Under the pieces are notes generated by a model. It was not told the origin of the DNA, made no database searches, and saw nothing but the letters and a program-made list of their open reading frames with translations. DNA of 64,000 nucleotides from a candidate division WOR-3 bacterium (GTDB taxonomy: Bacteria; Hydrothermota; Hydrothermia; Hydrothermales; JAJRUZ01), in assembly GCA_039804025.1 (NCBI GenBank), contig JBDRZP010000011.1, positions 1 to 64,000 of the forward strand, written 5' to 3'. The position numbers and the translations under genes are program-made. Positions 42,201 through 52,189 of this stretch are shown piece after piece. The stretch's first letter is position 1. Each line of letters begins with the position of its first letter.

Positions 42201-43425
42201 AAAATCATACGGAGATAAGGTTCTTGAAATATATTTCAAAGAAATATCAAGATACCCGATTCTACCTCCTGATGAAATAGATGAACTTGTGATAAAAGCA
42301 CAAAAAGGAGATAAAATTGCAAAGGAAAAAGTTGTCCATTCTCTTTTGAGAATGGTTGTCAGCATAGCAATGAAGTATAAAGACTTTGGAGTGCCTGTCC
42401 AGGATTTGATAAATGAAGGTAACCTTGGTCTTTTAAGGGCAATTGAGAAATTTGACCCAACTAAAAAAGTTCACTTTATAGGGTATGCTCCTTACTGGAT
42501 AAAACAAGCAATAACAAGGGCTCTTGATGAACAATCCACAACTGTTAGAATTCCCTCTGAACACAGAACAGCAATAAGAAAAATAAAAAGAGCCGAGGAG
42601 GAACTGGGTTTTAAAAGAGGAGAAATAACAGATGAGGAAATAGCAAAACTAACAGGTTTACCTCTGGAGGAAATAAAATTTGCAAAATCTATAATCAGTC
42701 AGGAATTTTCCCTCGACCAACTGACAATTGAAGGTGAAGAAAAATCTTCATGGGAGGAGATAGTAGAGCAAAAATCCCTCCCTTCACCTGAAGTGGAATT
42801 TGCTGAAGAAAAGAGAAAATTGAAAATAAGAAAAATTTTAAACAATTTACCTTTAAGAGAAAGACTGATAATCTATCTTTATACAGGCACTGAATTTTCC
42901 TGTTACGAGATACTGAAAATAGTTAAGGAATACATGAAAATGATGGGTTATGATTTTAACCCAAAGGAATTAATAATTAATACAGTCCACAAAGTTATAA
43001 ATGATTCTCTAAATGAACTTAATAAATTAGGTGAGAGATGTTATGATTTCCTTAACAACCTTAAAAAAACAGGTGATTTTGAATTATGGAAAAAAATTGC
43101 TAAAAATAAATCTCTTATTGAAAAAATATTTCAATCAGATAAAATTGATATAAAAGAGGCTGTTCTTATTCACAGGTTCTGGAAATATATAGAGGATGAC
43201 ATAGAAAGAAAAAAGATTTTCCTAAAATGGACAAAAGAGACATTACCAGAAAAAGATAAAAGAAATGTATTTTTACTTTACTTTGCCCTTGATTCAGGTT
43301 ATCCCCAGATACTTGAATTTATAGGTGATTTATTAAATATTTCAAGAGAAAGGGTAAGACAGATAAAAGAAAGAACAATGAAAGAACTTCAGGAAAAATT
43401 TAAAAAGGAAAGGGTCGAAATTTGA
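42190..43425 (+). CDS. Sigma-70 family RNA polymerase sigma factor with interrupted region 4
   Basis: A 411-aa group 1/2-type sigma factor. Region 1.2 (YFKEISRYPILPPDEIDELV), region 2 (NEGNLGLLRAIEKFDP, YAPYWIKQAITRAL for -10 recognition) and region 3 (RKIKRAEEELGFKRGEITDEEIAKLTG) are canonical. NLPLRERLIIYLYTG (near residue 220) looks like the start of region 4. Then comes an insertion of roughly 110-120 helical residues without similarity that I recognise, before a second region-4-like block (RNVFLLYFALDSG, LNISRERVRQIKERTMKEL). Region 4 is therefore split or duplicated. It may be the housekeeping sigma of this lineage or an alternative one. Confidence 0.88.
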   Translation: MSDKKSYGDKVLEIYFKEISRYPILPPDEIDELVIKAQKGDKIAKEKVVHSLLRMVVSIAMKYKDFGVPVQDLINEGNLGLLRAIEKFDPTKKVHFIGYAPYWIKQAITRALDEQSTTVRIPSEHRTAIRKIKRAEEELGFKRGEITDEEIAKLTGLPLEEIKFAKSIISQEFSLDQLTIEGEEKSSWEEIVEQKSLPSPEVEFAEEKRKLKIRKILNNLPLRERLIIYLYTGTEFSCYEILKIVKEYMKMMGYDFNPKELIINTVHKVINDSLNELNKLGERCYDFLNNLKKTGDFELWKKIAKNKSLIEKIFQSDKIDIKEAVLIHRFWKYIEDDIERKKIFLKWTKETLPEKDKRNVFLLYFALDSGYPQILEFIGDLLNISRERVRQIKERTMKELQEKFKKERVEI

Positions 43426-44225
43426 AAATAGGTTTTTTTCAGTTTAAGCCCTATCACGGAGATAAAGAGAAAAATCTTGAAATAATAAAAGAAATAACAA
43501 AAAAAAGTAAATCTGAATTAATTGTTTTTCCGGAACTTGCTACATCAGGATATCTTGTTCCAGATAAAAATTTTTTAGAAAAAAATTCCTTTTCTGTTCC
43601 TGAAAGCAAGGAATTTGAAGTTCTTTTAAAAACTGTCAAAGAAACAAGAACAGGTTTAGTAACAGGTTTTCCTGAAAAAAATAATGGAAAATTTTATAAC
43701 TCTGCCTTATATATTTTACCTGATGGTAAGTATGGCGTTTATAGAAAAATACATCTTTTCTATAAAGAAAAACTACATTTTGAAAAAGGTAACAATCCTC
43801 TCGATGGTATATTTGAATATAATGGATTTAAATTTGGAATAATAGTTTGTTTTGATTGGTTTTTTCCTGAACAGATAAGGTATTTAACCTTTAAAGGTGT
43901 AAACATGATTTTACATTGTGCAAATCTTGTTTTACCATGGTCTCAGAGAGCAATGAGAATTTATTCTGTTATCAATAGAATTTTCACTTTGACATGTAAC
44001 AGGATTGGAGAGGAAAGTTGCGGGAATGAAAAGTATATCTTCACAGGAAAAAGTCAGATTGTTTCACCCTCGGGTAAAATAATAGCAAGAGCAAACTCTA
44101 ACAATGAAATTTTAAGAGTAAAAGAAATAAATTTAAAGGAGTCAGAAGACAAAAATATAAATGAATACAACAACATATTTGAAGATATAAAAAATTTCTT
44201 CCCCTATAACATAAAAATTCTATAA
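43422..44225 (+). CDS. Carbon-nitrogen hydrolase (nitrilase superfamily)
   Basis: A 267-aa amidase-fold enzyme with the Glu-Lys-Cys triad: Glu in VFPELATSGY, Lys in YGVYRKIHLF and Cys in GIIVCFDWFFPE. Members hydrolyse amides such as omega-amides, N-carbamoyl compounds or beta-ureidopropionate. The substrate is not evident. It overlaps the sigma-factor gene by 4 nt and is the last gene of the plus-strand run before the A2M promoter. Confidence 0.87.
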   Translation: MKIGFFQFKPYHGDKEKNLEIIKEITKKSKSELIVFPELATSGYLVPDKNFLEKNSFSVPESKEFEVLLKTVKETRTGLVTGFPEKNNGKFYNSALYILPDGKYGVYRKIHLFYKEKLHFEKGNNPLDGIFEYNGFKFGIIVCFDWFFPEQIRYLTFKGVNMILHCANLVLPWSQRAMRIYSVINRIFTLTCNRIGEESCGNEKYIFTGKSQIVSPSGKIIARANSNNEILRVKEINLKESEDKNINEYNNIFEDIKNFFPYNIKIL

Positions 44226-44257
44226 AATTTTTCCCCTTTTTTAAAAAAACTTTTAAA

Positions 44258-44285
44258 TTGAAAGAATTTAATTAAGAGTTATAAA
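44258..44285 (+). promoter_or_regulatory. Sigma-70 promoter of the A2M-PBP1C operon, leaderless geometry
   Basis: TTGAAA (44258-44263), a 16-bp spacer, TATAAA (44280-44285). The ATG at 44293 is 7 nt past the -10 box, so the transcript should begin at or 1 nt before the start codon. Confidence 0.6.
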
Positions 44286-44292
44286 ATTTACT

Positions 44293-47200
44293 ATGAAGGA
44301 TAAAAAAATTTTTTTTATTTTATTATCATCATTTTTTATTTTAATAATTTTAGTTATATCTCTTTTAATTATCCTCTTAAAACCTGAAAAAGAGAAAAAA
44401 ATAAAAGAAGGTTTAATAAAGGTCCAAATTGAAACTCAGGGGGAACTTGATTATATTCCTAATGAAATACCTATTCAATTTTCCAGAAAATTCTTAGGGG
44501 CTGAGGGAATAATTATTGAAGAGGAAGAGATTAGTAATTTTATCCTAATTGAACCCTTTATAAAGTCTTATGGAAAATGGGTATCTGAAAATACATTTGT
44601 AATTTATTTTTTAGAAAGACCTGAACTTGATAGAGATTATACTATAAAATTATTAAAAATCCCCTTAAAAGCTGAAGTAGAATCAATAACTCCCATCAAA
44701 ATAAGTTTTAAAACACCACCCTTTAAAGTTTTAAATGCCTCTCTTTTCTCAATTGAAAAGAAAAAAGCAAGTGTAAAAATTGAATTTAATGAGTCTTTAA
44801 ATATTAAAGAAATACTCAATAAAGAGATAAAAAAATTTTTAAAAGTTCTTGATTCAAAAAATAATGAGGTTGAGATTGTTGATATACAGAGATTTCAACA
44901 AAACCTTGAAGAGATCCTTTTGACCTTTTCTATCACAAAAGCACCAGAAAAGTATAAATTAGTTGTTTTAAAAGGACTCAAAAGCACAAGAGGTTTCCCT
45001 TTAAAGGAAGATTACGAGTTTGAGATTCCAATTGGATTTCATGAAAATCCAATAAGTGTCCTGTCTTACAATGTGGAAGAAATAGAAGAGGGATTTATGA
45101 TTACCTTTAATCTTTCATCTCCAGGGGAAGAAAAATTTAAAATTATTAATAAAAACCTTTCGGCACTAATAAGAATTAACCCGCCAATTTCTTTTAAAGC
45201 ACAAACTTCGCAAAATTACATATACATTTTAGGGAATTTCAGCCCTGATAGGGAATATGAAGTAATTCTTAAATCAGGAATAAAGAGCGAAAAAAGTGCT
45301 CTTTTATCTGATTATAAAGTTAAAATAAAAATTCCGGAGAAAAAGGAAGTTCTTCAATTTCTTTACAGGGGAAGGTATTTTGGGAAAAAGGGAGAATGGA
45401 AATTACCTTTAAAAATTTCAAAAATAGATTCTTTAAAAATGAATATAGTTTATGTGCCACCCCAGAATGTTCTTTTCTGGTATTCAAGAGACTGGGGAGA
45501 AATTTATTCTTTTAGAAGCTACGGAGAAGAAGTAGTAAAAAATTATAAATTAGAGGTAGAAGAAAATAAAAAATTGTTATGGATTGACCTTAAAGATTTT
45601 TTAAAGGAAATTGAAAAGGGGATTTATTTAGTTGAAGTTTTTGGAAAAACAAAGAAAAATAGATTCTTAAGTGATAGAATTGTTGTATGCATATCTGATA
45701 TTTCCCTTATAGTAAAGTGGAGTGATAAATACATATATGTTTGGGCACTTTCATCCTCAACCCTTGAACCTGAACAGAATGTTAATATTGAAGTAAGATC
45801 AAGTAAAAACTTTTTAACAGGTAAAGGTATAACAGATAATAACGGCTTTTGTAAAATACCGATTTTAAAAAAGGAAAGAGAACCCTATATAGTTTTTGCA
45901 GAGAAGGATAGGGAATGGACATACATGCATATTCCTTCCCTGAGGTTAAAAAAGGAAGAGTTTGAAATATACGGAGAAGACCCTTATATTCCTTATCTTA
46001 CTTATATTTATCCTGAAAGAAATCTTTATAGACCAGGTGAAGAAATTCATTTTGCAGTAATTGTAAGAGAACCAAAAACCTTTAAAGGAGTTTCAATTCC
46101 TCTTAAAGTTATTATCAGGGATCCGAGAGGTAAAGATGCACTTTCCTTAACCGGTAATACAGATCAATCGGGTATTGCTGAATTTTCTTTCCCAACAACT
46201 CCTGCATCACCAACTGGAAAGTATATGATTGACCTTCAAATTGGTGATAGAGTCCTTACCAATAGTTATGTTTTTGTTGAAACTTTTGTTCCAGAAAAAA
46301 TGAGTATAGATATTAAAATTCCTGAAAAGATAAACATTTACGAAAAATTCCCTGTAAATATAAAAGCAGAATATCTCTTTGGAGCACCTGCTTCTCTTGA
46401 AAGTTATTCAATCTGGATAAAGGCAAGTGAAACTGAATTTAAACCTTCAGGATATTACGGATACTCCTTTGGAACTATAAAAACACAAGATAAGGCTTTA
46501 CCCTATTATCAATCAGAAAGAATTTATGGAAAACTTGACGAAAAAGGTGAAGCTGAAGTTTTCATGCAGGTTCCAAAGGATATTACCTTTTATGAGCCTA
46601 TCAATTTAGAAATAAATGTGGAAGTTACAGAAGGGGGAAGCGGCAGGGTAAGTTCAAAAAGTTTAAGTAAAATAATTCATCAGAGACCCTTTTATATAGG
46701 GCTTATTTCAGACATTAAAAGAATAAGAGAAGGATTCCCTGTTAAAATAAAGGGGGTTCTATTAAAACCTGATGGCTACTTTTATACAAATAAAACAAAA
46801 CTTACTTACAGGGTTTATATGTTAAAATGGTCTTACAGCTATTATTACTATGAGGAAGAATATGAATACTATGAAGGGGATAGTCACTGGGAATCTAAAT
46901 CACTTAAAATACCTGTTTCAGAAGAAAAGGAAGTAATTGCTGAGGATGGAAAATTTTCCTTTACCTTTACTCCCCAGAGTTCCTATTATGATTATCTTGT
47001 TGAGGTTACTGATGAAAAAAATCTTGCCTTTAGTGAGTTAAAAATATCAGGGTGGGGATGGTATTATGAAAGAGATTTTGTGGAATCACCCGAAATAATT
47101 CCTATAAGCGTCGATAAAAAGGAATATGATGAAGGTGAAATTGTTAATGTGGAAGCACTTTTACCCTTTGAGGGAAAAATTTTATGGACTGTGGAACTTG

Positions 47201-49635
47201 ATTCTATTTACATTAGGGAAATTAAAGAATATAAGGGAGAACTTGCAAATTGGTCATTTAAAGCTCCTTCAGGTGTTTCAACTGTTTATATAAGTGCTCT
47301 ACTTGTCAGGTCAGGTGAAAATTATCTCGTTCAAAGGGCTTATGGAATTCAGAAAATAAGAATAAGACCCAAAAAAATTCATCTTGATTTAAAAGTAGAA
47401 GTTCCGGAAAAGATAAAACCTGGAGAAGAACTTTTAATAAAAGTTAAAGGTGGAGAAAAATTTAAAGGAACTATTTCAATTGTGGATGAGGGAATTCTTC
47501 AGATTACCTCTTTTAAGACACCTGACCCATATAACGGTATTTTGAAAGATTTAGGATTAATTTTAAATACAGCAGAATCTTTTGGATGGATTATAAAGAA
47601 GTTTTTAGAAAAAACAGGGGGTGGACTTGCTGAAAGGGAAGAAGAATTTGTATCACCAAGATTTACAAAACTTGTTTCCTACTGGAGCGGAATAATTGAA
47701 AGTTCCTCTGATGGGAAAATTGAATATAAAGTTAAAATTCCTCAATATAATGGAAAATTGAGAATAATGATTTCAGGAGTTAATGAAAAAAAACTTGGAA
47801 GTGCTGAAAAAGAAGTAATAGTAAAAAGCGATGTTATTGTTTCTCCAACAATTCCAAGATTTATGTGCACAAATGATGAGTTCAGTTTCCCGATTACAAT
47901 TATAAATACAACCAAATCAATTAAAAGAACTGAAATTAAAGTATCACTTGAAGGAGCAAAATCTGAAGAAGATAAATTTATTGTTACAACACCTGCTGAA
48001 GGAAAAAATATTATATGGGTAAATTGCAAGGCAGATAATATGCCAGGTTCAATTAAAATAAAAATTGAAGGAAATAGTGAGGGAGAAAGGTACTATGAAG
48101 ATTTTGAAATTCCACTTTATCCAAATAAGCCTTATATAACTAAAACAGAGTATGTAAAAGTTACTCCTGATAAAAATGATTTATCACAATATTTTGAAGA
48201 ATTTTATCCAAAAGCCCATGACGTAAATCTAATACTTGCTCCAATACCAGGTCTTACAAGACTAAATCATTTAAAATATGTTATTTCCTATCCTTACGGC
48301 TGTATAGAGCAAACATCAACAAAAACCCTTCTCCTAATTAAACTTAAAAATCTTTTACCCTTCATAAACCCTGAAATTACACAAGATAAATATACGGATA
48401 TGGTAAATTCAGGAATAAGAAGGATAATATCAATGCAAACTCCTTCAGGTGGTTTTGCCTTCTGGCCTGGAGGAGGAGATCCAGAACCCTGGGCAAGTGC
48501 TTATGCAACACTTGTTTTAATTGAAGCAGAAAAGGAAGGATTTTTTGTTCCTGAAGGAGTTATAGAATCTGCGCTTAATTACCTTGATGCAATTTATGAT
48601 AAAAACGGGCTTACATACTATGTTCTTGCAAGGGGCGGCTATCTTTCTAAAAAGAAAGAATATTTAGATAGAATTATAGCTCTTTCAAGAAAGGAAAAAT
48701 TTGATGTTCCAAGCGGAATTTTTGTTTGTGGAGCAATAAATGAATTAGGTAAAAAAGAAGAGGCAAAAAATCTCCTTGAAAAAGTTTTAAAAGAAGAAGA
48801 ACCAAAAACAAGGAGATATTCCTTTGACTTTTATACTCCCCTTCAATATAAGGGAATGAAATTATTTATTACACAGACTATTGACCCCGCTAATTCTGAA
48901 ATAGAAAAACTTCTAATAGAAATTGGAGAAGCTCTTTCAAGAAAAAGTTTCTATTATACTACACAGGAACTTGCATGGTGTTTAGCAGGAATAGGAATGT
49001 ATATGGAAAGATTTGAAAGAGAGAAATATGATGTTGAACTTTCAATTGATGGTAAAAAATATAAACCCTATGAGGGGAAAGGTGTTTATTCATGGTTTTT
49101 AAAAAATATAGGTGGTAAAAAAGTTTCGCTTAAAATAAAATCAAAGGAAAATCTGTATCTCTGTATTGAAAACTCAGGTTTTTCTAAAAGGGGAGAAAGT
49201 TTTAAAGCGGAAATAAATGGTCTTTATTTAAAAAGGAAAATTTATACCTTTAAAGGAGAAAAAACTGAAAACGCAGAACAGGGTGATTTACTTGTTGTAA
49301 AAATTGCTGTCAAATCAACAGGTTATTATGAAAATGTTGCAATAGAATCACCCATTCCGGCAGGTCTTGAAATTGTAAATCCAAGAATTGAAGAAACAAG
49401 CTTACCTTTCTGGGTAAAAAGAACAAAAATAATGACACCTACATATGTGGATATAAGAGATGATAGAATAATTTTATTTGGAAGTGTTATGCCAGATACT
49501 CTTTATTATTATTACTTAACCCGTGCTGTAACTCCTGGAAAATTCTTTACATCTCCTGTCAGGGGATTTGTTATGTATAATCCAGAAATAAATGGTAACT
49601 CCGATGCCTTTTATTTTAAAGTTAACAAAAAATAA
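44293..49635 (+). CDS. Bacterial alpha-2-macroglobulin (YfhM type)
   Basis: A 1780-aa periplasmic protease trap. An N-terminal membrane helix (residues 6-31) is followed by many beta-sandwich MG domains and the bait-like middle (YRPGEEIHFAVIVREP, PTTPASPTGKYMI). The thioester motif is YGCIEQTS (Cys1337, Gln1340). The helical TED domain follows (GGFAFWPGGGDPEPWASAYATLVL), then a C-terminal receptor-like domain. The intact thioester predicts covalent capture of attacking proteases. The next gene, overlapping by 44 nt, is PBP1C, the well-known partner of A2M in envelope repair. Confidence 0.92.
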   Translation: MKDKKIFFILLSSFFILIILVISLLIILLKPEKEKKIKEGLIKVQIETQGELDYIPNEIPIQFSRKFLGAEGIIIEEEEISNFILIEPFIKSYGKWVSENTFVIYFLERPELDRDYTIKLLKIPLKAEVESITPIKISFKTPPFKVLNASLFSIEKKKASVKIEFNESLNIKEILNKEIKKFLKVLDSKNNEVEIVDIQRFQQNLEEILLTFSITKAPEKYKLVVLKGLKSTRGFPLKEDYEFEIPIGFHENPISVLSYNVEEIEEGFMITFNLSSPGEEKFKIINKNLSALIRINPPISFKAQTSQNYIYILGNFSPDREYEVILKSGIKSEKSALLSDYKVKIKIPEKKEVLQFLYRGRYFGKKGEWKLPLKISKIDSLKMNIVYVPPQNVLFWYSRDWGEIYSFRSYGEEVVKNYKLEVEENKKLLWIDLKDFLKEIEKGIYLVEVFGKTKKNRFLSDRIVVCISDISLIVKWSDKYIYVWALSSSTLEPEQNVNIEVRSSKNFLTGKGITDNNGFCKIPILKKEREPYIVFAEKDREWTYMHIPSLRLKKEEFEIYGEDPYIPYLTYIYPERNLYRPGEEIHFAVIVREPKTFKGVSIPLKVIIRDPRGKDALSLTGNTDQSGIAEFSFPTTPASPTGKYMIDLQIGDRVLTNSYVFVETFVPEKMSIDIKIPEKINIYEKFPVNIKAEYLFGAPASLESYSIWIKASETEFKPSGYYGYSFGTIKTQDKALPYYQSERIYGKLDEKGEAEVFMQVPKDITFYEPINLEINVEVTEGGSGRVSSKSLSKIIHQRPFYIGLISDIKRIREGFPVKIKGVLLKPDGYFYTNKTKLTYRVYMLKWSYSYYYYEEEYEYYEGDSHWESKSLKIPVSEEKEVIAEDGKFSFTFTPQSSYYDYLVEVTDEKNLAFSELKISGWGWYYERDFVESPEIIPISVDKKEYDEGEIVNVEALLPFEGKILWTVELDSIYIREIKEYKGELANWSFKAPSGVSTVYISALLVRSGENYLVQRAYGIQKIRIRPKKIHLDLKVEVPEKIKPGEELLIKVKGGEKFKGTISIVDEGILQITSFKTPDPYNGILKDLGLILNTAESFGWIIKKFLEKTGGGLAEREEEFVSPRFTKLVSYWSGIIESSSDGKIEYKVKIPQYNGKLRIMISGVNEKKLGSAEKEVIVKSDVIVSPTIPRFMCTNDEFSFPITIINTTKSIKRTEIKVSLEGAKSEEDKFIVTTPAEGKNIIWVNCKADNMPGSIKIKIEGNSEGERYYEDFEIPLYPNKPYITKTEYVKVTPDKNDLSQYFEEFYPKAHDVNLILAPIPGLTRLNHLKYVISYPYGCIEQTSTKTLLLIKLKNLLPFINPEITQDKYTDMVNSGIRRIISMQTPSGGFAFWPGGGDPEPWASAYATLVLIEAEKEGFFVPEGVIESALNYLDAIYDKNGLTYYVLARGGYLSKKKEYLDRIIALSRKEKFDVPSGIFVCGAINELGKKEEAKNLLEKVLKEEEPKTRRYSFDFYTPLQYKGMKLFITQTIDPANSEIEKLLIEIGEALSRKSFYYTTQELAWCLAGIGMYMERFEREKYDVELSIDGKKYKPYEGKGVYSWFLKNIGGKKVSLKIKSKENLYLCIENSGFSKRGESFKAEINGLYLKRKIYTFKGEKTENAEQGDLLVVKIAVKSTGYYENVAIESPIPAGLEIVNPRIEETSLPFWVKRTKIMTPTYVDIRDDRIILFGSVMPDTLYYYYLTRAVTPGKFFTSPVRGFVMYNPEINGNSDAFYFKVNKK

Positions 49636-51901
49636 ATATTCAATTTTTTTAATTTTTGTTTCTATTTTCCTTTTTTTAATTTATTTTATTCCTTTACCTG
49701 AAAATATAAATCCTGAATGGTCAAAAATTGTTAGGTTCAGAGATGGTTCTCCAATGAGGGTTTATATAACCTCTGATGAAAAATGGAGAATCTTTATACC
49801 CCTTGAAAAAATTGATCCACTCTTTGTTAAAACAACAATACTCTATGAGGATAAATATTTTTATTATCATCCTGGTTTTAACCCCTTTTCCCTTTTGAGA
49901 GCACTCATTCAGAACATAAAGGAAAGGAAAATTGTTTCAGGTGGTTCAACAATAACAATGCAATTAGCAAGGATTCTTGAACCAAAGGAAAGAACAATAA
50001 TAAACAAAATTATAGAGATTTTTAGAGCAATTCAATTTGAATTAAGACTCGGTAAAAAGAAAATACTTGAACTATACCTAAATATTGCACCTTATGGAGG
50101 AAACATAGAAGGAATAGGGGCTGCGATGCTTTTCTATTATGGAAGATTACCTATAAATATGACACCTGAGGAAGTCGCTTTTTTAGTTTCACTTCCCCAG
50201 TCTCCTTCAATAAGATTTCAAAAGGAAAAAGATAAGATAATAGGAAGAAACAGGGTTTTAAAAATTATGTTTGATAAGGGTCTAATAAGTGAAAGGGATT
50301 ACTTTGAAGGATTAAAAGCGCACATACCTGAATTAAAAAAGGCTCCCTTTTATGCTCCCCATATAAGTGATTTTCTTGTTTTGAATTATTCTCAAAATGA
50401 TATAAAAAGCACCATTGATAAGGAAATTCAACAAAAAATTGAAAATATTGCAAAATCTTACAAAAAGAGAATAAGGGATATGGGGGCAACAAATTTAAGT
50501 GTTGTTGTAATTGAAAATAAAACAAGAAAAGTAAGGGGGGCTATAGGTTCTCTTGATTATTTTGATAAGGAAAATCAGGGTGAGGTGAGGGGTTTCTATG
50601 CTTACAGGTCTCCTGGTTCTACTTTAAAACCCTTTCTTTATATTCTTGCAATAGAGGATGGACTTATTAACCCTTTATCACTTATTGAGGATGCACCTTA
50701 CAAATTTGGTGATTTTGAACCTGTAAATTTTTTGAAGGATTTTAAAGGACTTGTAAAAGCTGAAGAAGCCCTTTCTAATTCTTTAAATATCCCCTTTATA
50801 TTAATTTTAAAAAGATATGGGTATTCAAGATTTGTCAGAAAATTAATGGAAGCTGGTTTAAAAGGTCCTCTAAGTTTTGAAAAATACGGGCTTCCAATAA
50901 TAACAGGTGGTATGGATACAAGACTCTTAGATTTAACAAATTTATATGTAACAATTGCAAAAGGTGGTATGCATGGTAAATATGTTTTAATTGAGGATGA
51001 AAATACAGAAGAGAAGGAACTTTTTAATAAAGGAGCCTGTTTTTTAGCATTAAAAGCACTATCAAAAAGATCAAGACCCGATGCTCCAAATTTAAAAAAA
51101 TTTGTTATGCCCTCAGGAAGAATATGCTGGAAAACAGGAACCTCTTTTGGTAGAAGGGATGCATGGTCAATTGGATTTCAGAAAGACTTTACAGTTGGTG
51201 TATGGGTTGGAAATTTTAGTGGTGAAGGTTCTGACAGTATTATTGGAGTAAAATTAGCTGCACCGATAATGTTTGATATAATAAAGGCAATAGAAAAACC
51301 TTTTAATGGATTCTTTGACTGGGAATATAAAGCAATTAATGAAATAGATTCAGTTGAAGTATGTGCCTTTTCAGGATATAAAAAGGGAAATGCTTGCAGT
51401 GAAACAAAACTTGCACCAATGTTAAGGAATGCTCACACTTATATAGAATGTCCCTTTCATAAGAAGTTTATTATAGAAAAGAAAACAGGATACAGAGCAA
51501 ATCCTTATAAAAATTACAAGAAAAATGAAATTGTTGAAAAAACCTTTATTGTATTTCCCCCGCCAGTTCAGAAAATTTTAGGTGGTAAGGGAAAACCCCC
51601 TGAATTTCCCCCTGATTTTAAAATTGTTGAAAAAAAGGAAAAATTGAAAATATTAAGTCCTATTGATAATGCCTTATATTTAATTCCCAAGGGGATAAAA
51701 AGGGCATCAAAAATTCCCTTATTGGGTTTTACCTCAGCAAAAAAAGATACTATATTCTGGTTTTTAAATGGAAAATTTATTGGCAGGACAAGGTCAGGTG
51801 AGGTTCTTGAGATAGAACCTGATGAAGAAGAAGTTGTAATTGCAGGTCAGGATGCATCAGGTAACACTGAAGTTGTTCGTATTCAGGTTATAAGGGAATA
51901 A
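49592..51901 (+). CDS. pbpC: Penicillin-binding protein 1C
   Basis: A 769-aa bifunctional peptidoglycan synthase. A membrane anchor (residues about 15-32), a glycosyltransferase domain with EDKYFYYHPGFNP, GGSTITMQLARIL and KKKILELYLN, a transpeptidase domain with STLK (Ser343), and KTGT (near 514), plus the C-terminal BiPBP_C domain found in PBP1C (LSPIDNALYLIP... VVIAGQDASGN). Two possible ATG starts (49592, 49604) lie within the A2M gene in another frame; the upstream one is used here. It probably repairs peptidoglycan after envelope breach, with A2M. Confidence 0.93.
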   Translation: MVTPMPFILKLTKNKYSIFLIFVSIFLFLIYFIPLPENINPEWSKIVRFRDGSPMRVYITSDEKWRIFIPLEKIDPLFVKTTILYEDKYFYYHPGFNPFSLLRALIQNIKERKIVSGGSTITMQLARILEPKERTIINKIIEIFRAIQFELRLGKKKILELYLNIAPYGGNIEGIGAAMLFYYGRLPINMTPEEVAFLVSLPQSPSIRFQKEKDKIIGRNRVLKIMFDKGLISERDYFEGLKAHIPELKKAPFYAPHISDFLVLNYSQNDIKSTIDKEIQQKIENIAKSYKKRIRDMGATNLSVVVIENKTRKVRGAIGSLDYFDKENQGEVRGFYAYRSPGSTLKPFLYILAIEDGLINPLSLIEDAPYKFGDFEPVNFLKDFKGLVKAEEALSNSLNIPFILILKRYGYSRFVRKLMEAGLKGPLSFEKYGLPIITGGMDTRLLDLTNLYVTIAKGGMHGKYVLIEDENTEEKELFNKGACFLALKALSKRSRPDAPNLKKFVMPSGRICWKTGTSFGRRDAWSIGFQKDFTVGVWVGNFSGEGSDSIIGVKLAAPIMFDIIKAIEKPFNGFFDWEYKAINEIDSVEVCAFSGYKKGNACSETKLAPMLRNAHTYIECPFHKKFIIEKKTGYRANPYKNYKKNEIVEKTFIVFPPPVQKILGGKGKPPEFPPDFKIVEKKEKLKILSPIDNALYLIPKGIKRASKIPLLGFTSAKKDTIFWFLNGKFIGRTRSGEVLEIEPDEEEVVIAGQDASGNTEVVRIQVIRE

Positions 51902-51904
51902 AAT

Positions 51905-52189
51905 TTATAAATATAAAAAAAATTTATATCTCTTTTCAGGGATTCTGTAAAGTTTTTTATCTATAAAAAGTTCAATATAAAATTTTACAAAGTTTAATCT
52001 CTTAAAAGGAGGGAATCTTCCATAAAACTTTTTCTCATTACCAAATAAAGGGGAAGGGAAAAAACTTTTATTCTTATAAAAAAAGAGAATACCTTTTTCT
52101 AAATTAACCTCCCTATCAAAATTCAAAACAATATCATAAAAAATTCTGTTAAAAATCTTTCTCCTTAATAACTTAATCCTTATCCTCAT
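51905..52189 (-). CDS. Small basic hypothetical protein
   Basis: A 94-aa frame rich in Arg, Lys, Phe and Tyr (MRIRIKLLRRKIFNRIFYDIVL... YKFFLYL), with no recognised domain. It overlaps the 3' end of the FG-GAP gene by 17 nt and ends 3 nt from the convergent pbpC. No membrane helix or signal peptide is evident. It may be a real last gene of the operon or a chance frame; its coherent overlap with the upstream gene is mild support. Confidence 0.4.
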   Translation of the reverse strand: MRIRIKLLRRKIFNRIFYDIVLNFDREVNLEKGILFFYKNKSFFPSPLFGNEKKFYGRFPPFKRLNFVKFYIELFIDKKLYRIPEKRYKFFLYL

